Source of the DNA: an uncultured Roseibium sp.
GTDB taxonomy: Bacteria > Pseudomonadota > Alphaproteobacteria > Rhizobiales > Stappiaceae
Length of the DNA: 64,000 nucleotides
Reading direction: 5' to 3'
Assembly (NCBI RefSeq): GCF_963675985.1
Contig: NZ_OY780957.1
Location: 1,387,501 to 1,451,500, forward strand
Positions 62,383 through 64,000 of the stretch are shown piece after piece. The translations under genes and the position numbers were made by a program. Positions within the stretch are counted from its first letter, which is position 1. Every line of letters starts with the position of its first letter. The notes under the pieces are model-generated. The model made no database searches. It had not been told where the DNA came from and saw only the letters and a program-made list of their open reading frames with translations.

Positions 62383-64000
62383 ATGCAGTATTTTCTGAAC
62401 GGCTTTAAACCGGGTGATCCGAGGATCAAGACCGCCGCCCCGAAGGGCGCCTCCGCCGATGCAGGGAACGGTATCGAAGAAGTCGATGTGCTGATCGTCG
62501 GCTGCGGACCGGCGGGGCTGACCCTGGCGGCTCAGCTCGCGGAATTTCCGGAGATCCGCACCAAGATCGTTGAGCGGGAGCCGGGACCGATCGACAAAGG
62601 TCGTGCCGATGGCGTCAACGTGCGGTCGATGGAGATGTTTCAGGCTTTCGGTTTTGCCGGAAGGGTCAAGGAGGAAGCCTATTGGGCCAATGAAACCGCA
62701 TTTTGGATTCCCGATCCCGATTGTCCGGGCACCATCAAGCGCAATGGCAGCGTTGAGGATGTGGAGGACGATCTGTCGGAAATGCCGCACACGCTGATCA
62801 GCCAGGCGCGCATTCATGAGCTTTACCTCGACTGTATGCGAAATTCGCCTTCGCGCCTTGAGCCGGACTACTCGATGCAGTTGCGGGATCTGACGATTGA
62901 TACCGCTGCGGTTGACCATCCCGTTACAGCCGTTCTGGAGAGGGTGGATCCGGACCGCGAAGGCCAGACCGTAACCGTGCGTGCGAATTACGTGGTTGGT
63001 TGCGATGGCGCGCGCAGTTCGGTTCGCGCCGCGATTGGCGGTGAACTGCGTGGCATTTCCGCCTATCAGGCCTTCGGCGTCATGGATGTGCTGGCCACGA
63101 CGGATTTTCCGGACATCCGGATGAAGTGCATCATCGAGTCCTCGAGCGAGGGCACCGTAACGGTATTGCCGCGCGAGGGCGGCTACATGTTCCGCTTGTA
63201 TGTCCAGTTGGGCAAACTTGAGCAGGATGAACGCATCGCTGATCGCAAGGTGACCCCCGAGCAGGTTGTCGCCAAGGCAAACCGGATTTTGCACCCTTAT
63301 TCGGTCGATGTGAAAGAGATCGTCTGGTGGTCGACATACGAGGTCGGTCATCGCATGACGGACAAGTTCGACGACGTGCCGCAGAATGAGACGTCCACGC
63401 GCAACCCCCGGGTTTTTGTTGCCGGCGACGCCTGTCACACCCACAGCCCGAGAGGCGGGCAGGGCATGAACGTTTCGATGGGGGATACGTTCAATCTGGG
63501 TTGGAAGTTGATCCAGGTGCTCAAGGGGCGTTCCGAACCCGCTCTGCTTCACACCTATTCAGCGGAACGCTGGAATGAGGCCAAGCGCCTTGTGGACACC
63601 AACCGGGATTGGACTCGCGCGACGAGTGTGCCTCAGGATGCGTCCGAACCCAAAAAAACCGGAGTTCCCGTCGCTCAGGAACAGTTTCATTTGAACCGAA
63701 CCTTCACCGGTGGATTGGCTGTCTGCTACCCGCCTTCAGCTTTGATCGGTGACGCGAAACATCAGGAGCTCGCCACCGGGCAGACGATTGGCAAGCGGTT
63801 CCATTCGGCCCCGGTTATCCGCCTGGCGGACGCCAAGCCGATGCAACTCGGCCATGCAGCCGAGGCCGACGCCCGCTGGAGCATCTACGCCTTCGCCGGT
63901 AAGGGCGATGCCGGGCAGCCCGGTTCCAGCATCCATGGTTTGAGTGAATTCCTTGAAACCGGTCAGGATTCACCGGTCGTCAGGTATACGCGGCCGGAAG
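62383..64000 (+). CDS. FAD-dependent monooxygenase, phenol 2-monooxygenase family (3' end cut)
   Basis: 539 codons stay open to the end of the window. The N-terminal FAD motif is VDVLIVGCGPAGLTLAAQ (33-50 region), the DG motif VGCDGARSSVR, and the GD motif VAGDACHTHSPRGGQGMN; a C-terminal thioredoxin-like dimerisation domain begins around LAVCYPP. This is the phenol hydroxylase / 3-hydroxybenzoate 4-hydroxylase (MobA) group. It would add a hydroxyl ortho to a phenolic OH using NADPH. It has its own promoter, separate from the gentisate operon. ATG 62383 after AGGGGATGG. Confidence 0.9.
   Translation, partial: MQYFLNGFKPGDPRIKTAAPKGASADAGNGIEEVDVLIVGCGPAGLTLAAQLAEFPEIRTKIVEREPGPIDKGRADGVNVRSMEMFQAFGFAGRVKEEAYWANETAFWIPDPDCPGTIKRNGSVEDVEDDLSEMPHTLISQARIHELYLDCMRNSPSRLEPDYSMQLRDLTIDTAAVDHPVTAVLERVDPDREGQTVTVRANYVVGCDGARSSVRAAIGGELRGISAYQAFGVMDVLATTDFPDIRMKCIIESSSEGTVTVLPREGGYMFRLYVQLGKLEQDERIADRKVTPEQVVAKANRILHPYSVDVKEIVWWSTYEVGHRMTDKFDDVPQNETSTRNPRVFVAGDACHTHSPRGGQGMNVSMGDTFNLGWKLIQVLKGRSEPALLHTYSAERWNEAKRLVDTNRDWTRATSVPQDASEPKKTGVPVAQEQFHLNRTFTGGLAVCYPPSALIGDAKHQELATGQTIGKRFHSAPVIRLADAKPMQLGHAAEADARWSIYAFAGKGDAGQPGSSIHGLSEFLETGQDSPVVRYTRPE

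Overview
The window reads as part of an alphaproteobacterial chromosome. It opens with the 3' two thirds of a 23S rRNA gene, then 5S rRNA and an initiator tRNA-Met, the usual alphaproteobacterial rrn tail. The coding DNA is GC-rich and tightly packed, with many ATGA and TGATG overlaps. The initiator tRNA has the C1:A72 mismatch but an A29:U41 pair in its anticodon stem, a variant I recall from some Rhizobiales-like lineages. I cannot name the genus.

After the rRNA operon almost everything is accessory catabolism, arranged as adjacent transporter-plus-enzyme modules, each with a local regulator. (1) 2.8-14.9 kb: a GAF/PucR-type regulator diverges from a possible 45-codon leader ORF, a DUF849/BKACE-like protein, a type-B carboxylesterase, a thiolase, an MFE-2-type dehydrogenase and a five-gene Liv-type ABC importer. 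(2) 15.0-20.4 kb: a family III CoA-transferase with a tripartite tricarboxylate (TctCBA) transporter and a divergent LysR regulator. (3) 20.5-32.0 kb: a TRAP transporter with an AroQ-like protein, a NIPSNAP-like protein, a KstD/fumarate-reductase-type flavoprotein, a TIM-barrel isomerase/dehydratase, an IclR regulator, a Gfo/Idh/MocA oxidoreductase, two SDRs and a quinate/shikimate-type dehydrogenase. This looks like catabolism of an alicyclic (quinate-like) acid. (4) 32.8-39.9 kb: two RraA-like aldolases, a gentisate-dioxygenase-like cupin, a Cys-less thiolase-like protein, a DUF35/3-hydroxyacyl-CoA dehydrogenase fusion and a DmdC-like acyl-CoA dehydrogenase. (5) 40.0-52.1 kb: MarR, a peptide-type ABC importer interleaved with a feruloyl-CoA-synthase-like ligase, crotonase, LigJ-like hydratase, LigB-type extradiol dioxygenase and LigK-like aldolase. 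This is a compact hydroxycinnamate-to-gallate-type route. (6) 52.6-64.0 kb: GntR, IclR, CoA-transferase, aconitase-family hydratase, FAH-family hydrolase, gentisate dioxygenase, aromatic-ring hydroxylase, HMG-CoA-lyase-family enzyme and a phenol-hydroxylase-type monooxygenase cut by the window end. This is a gentisate-type pathway with an unusual predicted lower part.

Signals across modules: a 17-bp palindrome (GTTCTGTTAGACAGAAC type) lies upstream of module 4 and at both promoters of module 6, so one regulator, most simply the IclR protein at 53.2-54.0 kb, probably controls both. A different IclR-like half-site pair (TGGAA-N5-TTCAA) links the TRAP operon promoter to the divergent SDR promoters of module 3. 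All four solute-binding-protein genes are followed at once by a strong GC hairpin without a U-run, as expected for differential expression of binding protein over permease.

Most striking at protein level: the BKACE-like protein has replaced all three zinc ligands of its family (Cys, Glu and Ala instead of His, His and Glu). The AroQ-like protein keeps its catalytic Tyr/Arg/His but has lost two substrate-contact residues. The DUF35 domain is fused to a hydroxyacyl-CoA dehydrogenase next to a thiolase homologue without its catalytic cysteine. Together they suggest pathways whose real substrates are not the textbook ones. Traces of mobility are limited to a degenerate IS3-type OrfA, a reductase fragment, and a 17-bp copy of the tRNA 3' end just downstream of the tRNA.
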